From Sphingobacteriales bacterium (lineage in GTDB: Bacteria > Bacteroidota > Bacteroidia > Chitinophagales > Chitinophagaceae): 5,368 nt of DNA. The position numbers and the translations under genes are program-made. A model generated the notes under the pieces. That model was given only the letters and a program-made list of their open reading frames with translations, was not told where the DNA came from and made no database searches. Positions 5,299 to 5,368 of the stretch are shown piece after piece (the stretch's first letter is position 1; each line of letters opens with the position of its first letter). The DNA lies in assembly GCA_947472965.1 (NCBI GenBank), contig CANJEF010000110.1:1-5368 (forward strand), given 5' to 3'.

Positions 5299-5338
5299 CT
5301 GATGATTTCTAAACATCTAAACTCTAAACATCTAAACC
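5219..5338. terminator. 30-nt perfect inverted repeat, likely transcript-end hairpin
   Basis: The 30 nt at 5219-5248, within the tandem array, are the exact reverse complement of 5309-5338. The spacer is 60 nt and itself holds more repeat units that can pair in other registers. A transcript running off the barrel gene would fold into a long AU-rich stem. There is no T-run after either arm, so classic intrinsic termination is not shown. A double-stranded 3' end, an RNase target or a shared end for a convergent gene beyond the window are the likely roles. The pairing is seen; the role is inferred. Confidence 0.5.
5309..5338 (-). repeat. Inverted GTTTAG-core array
   Basis: This is the - strand copy of the same repeat family: read on the - strand the units are GG, TTTAGATG, TTTAGAG, TTTAGATG and TTTAG. 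By analogy with the other arrays, which read sense from a gene's 3' end, it suggests that a - strand gene ends just beyond it. On the - strand all three frames are open from the window edge (5368) to about 5350, consistent with that, but only a few codons are visible, too few to call a gene. Confidence 0.75.
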
Positions 5339-5368
5339 CTCAAATAAGAATTATTTCCTCTTGAGAAT

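Noticed and set aside
5351..5368. A - strand gene ending ILKRK-stop at 5351-5353.
   Set aside because: Only about five codons are in the window and all three frames are open, so neither the frame nor the gene can be supported; it is mentioned only as a prediction.

Overview
The window looks like a chromosomal segment from a Bacteroidota bacterium, probably Chitinophagaceae or a near relative. This placement is an inference from several signs: moderate AT-richness, start codons preceded by A/T-rich leaders instead of Shine-Dalgarno sites, TAnnTTTG-type promoter hexamers, an ECF sigma / Cys-free 'YxDNELS' anti-sigma pair of a style typical of the phylum, and an outer-membrane barrel protein whose signal peptide ends in YSQ. 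There are no RNA genes, insertion sequences, CRISPR arrays or phage genes.

Layout. Positions 1-189 are AT-rich and non-coding, with a likely promoter for a family 2 glycosyltransferase (190-1077, +). This gene converges on kbl (glycine C-acetyltransferase, 2389-1190, -). The short gap between them holds a 9-nt-period repeat element with a hairpin in its middle. A 69-residue single-pass membrane or secreted protein of unknown function (2523-2732, +) is divergent from kbl. A 7-nt-period TTTAGAG array (2771-2817) follows, ending 8 nt before the start of a tight three-gene operon: ECF sigma factor (2826-3311), transmembrane anti-sigma-like protein (3315-4337) and secreted beta-barrel outer-membrane protein (4350-5213). 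The operon's last stop codon abuts a second, larger 7/8-nt array (5214-5298), which is followed by an inverted copy (5309-5338).

How the genes fit together. The sigma, anti-sigma and barrel genes are separated by only 3 and 12 nt and are probably one transcriptional unit. The likely logic is that the anti-sigma protein holds the sigma factor at the inner membrane through its N-terminal domains and senses the periplasm or envelope through its long C-terminal part. The barrel protein would be an envelope client or input. The glycosyltransferase and kbl appear to be independent genes.

The most unusual feature is the repeat family with core GTTTAG (variants GTTGAG, GTTGAAG). It occurs at three intergenic sites with different periods (9, 7, and 7/8) and reads in the sense direction away from the 3' end of kbl, the small ORF and the barrel gene. 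It has apparently supplied the last five codons and the stop codon of kbl. No complete new biological system can be demonstrated. The repeat family, the duplicated zinc-less anti-sigma domain and an A8 tract forming a dnaX-like slippery heptamer in the anti-sigma gene are the points most worth checking.
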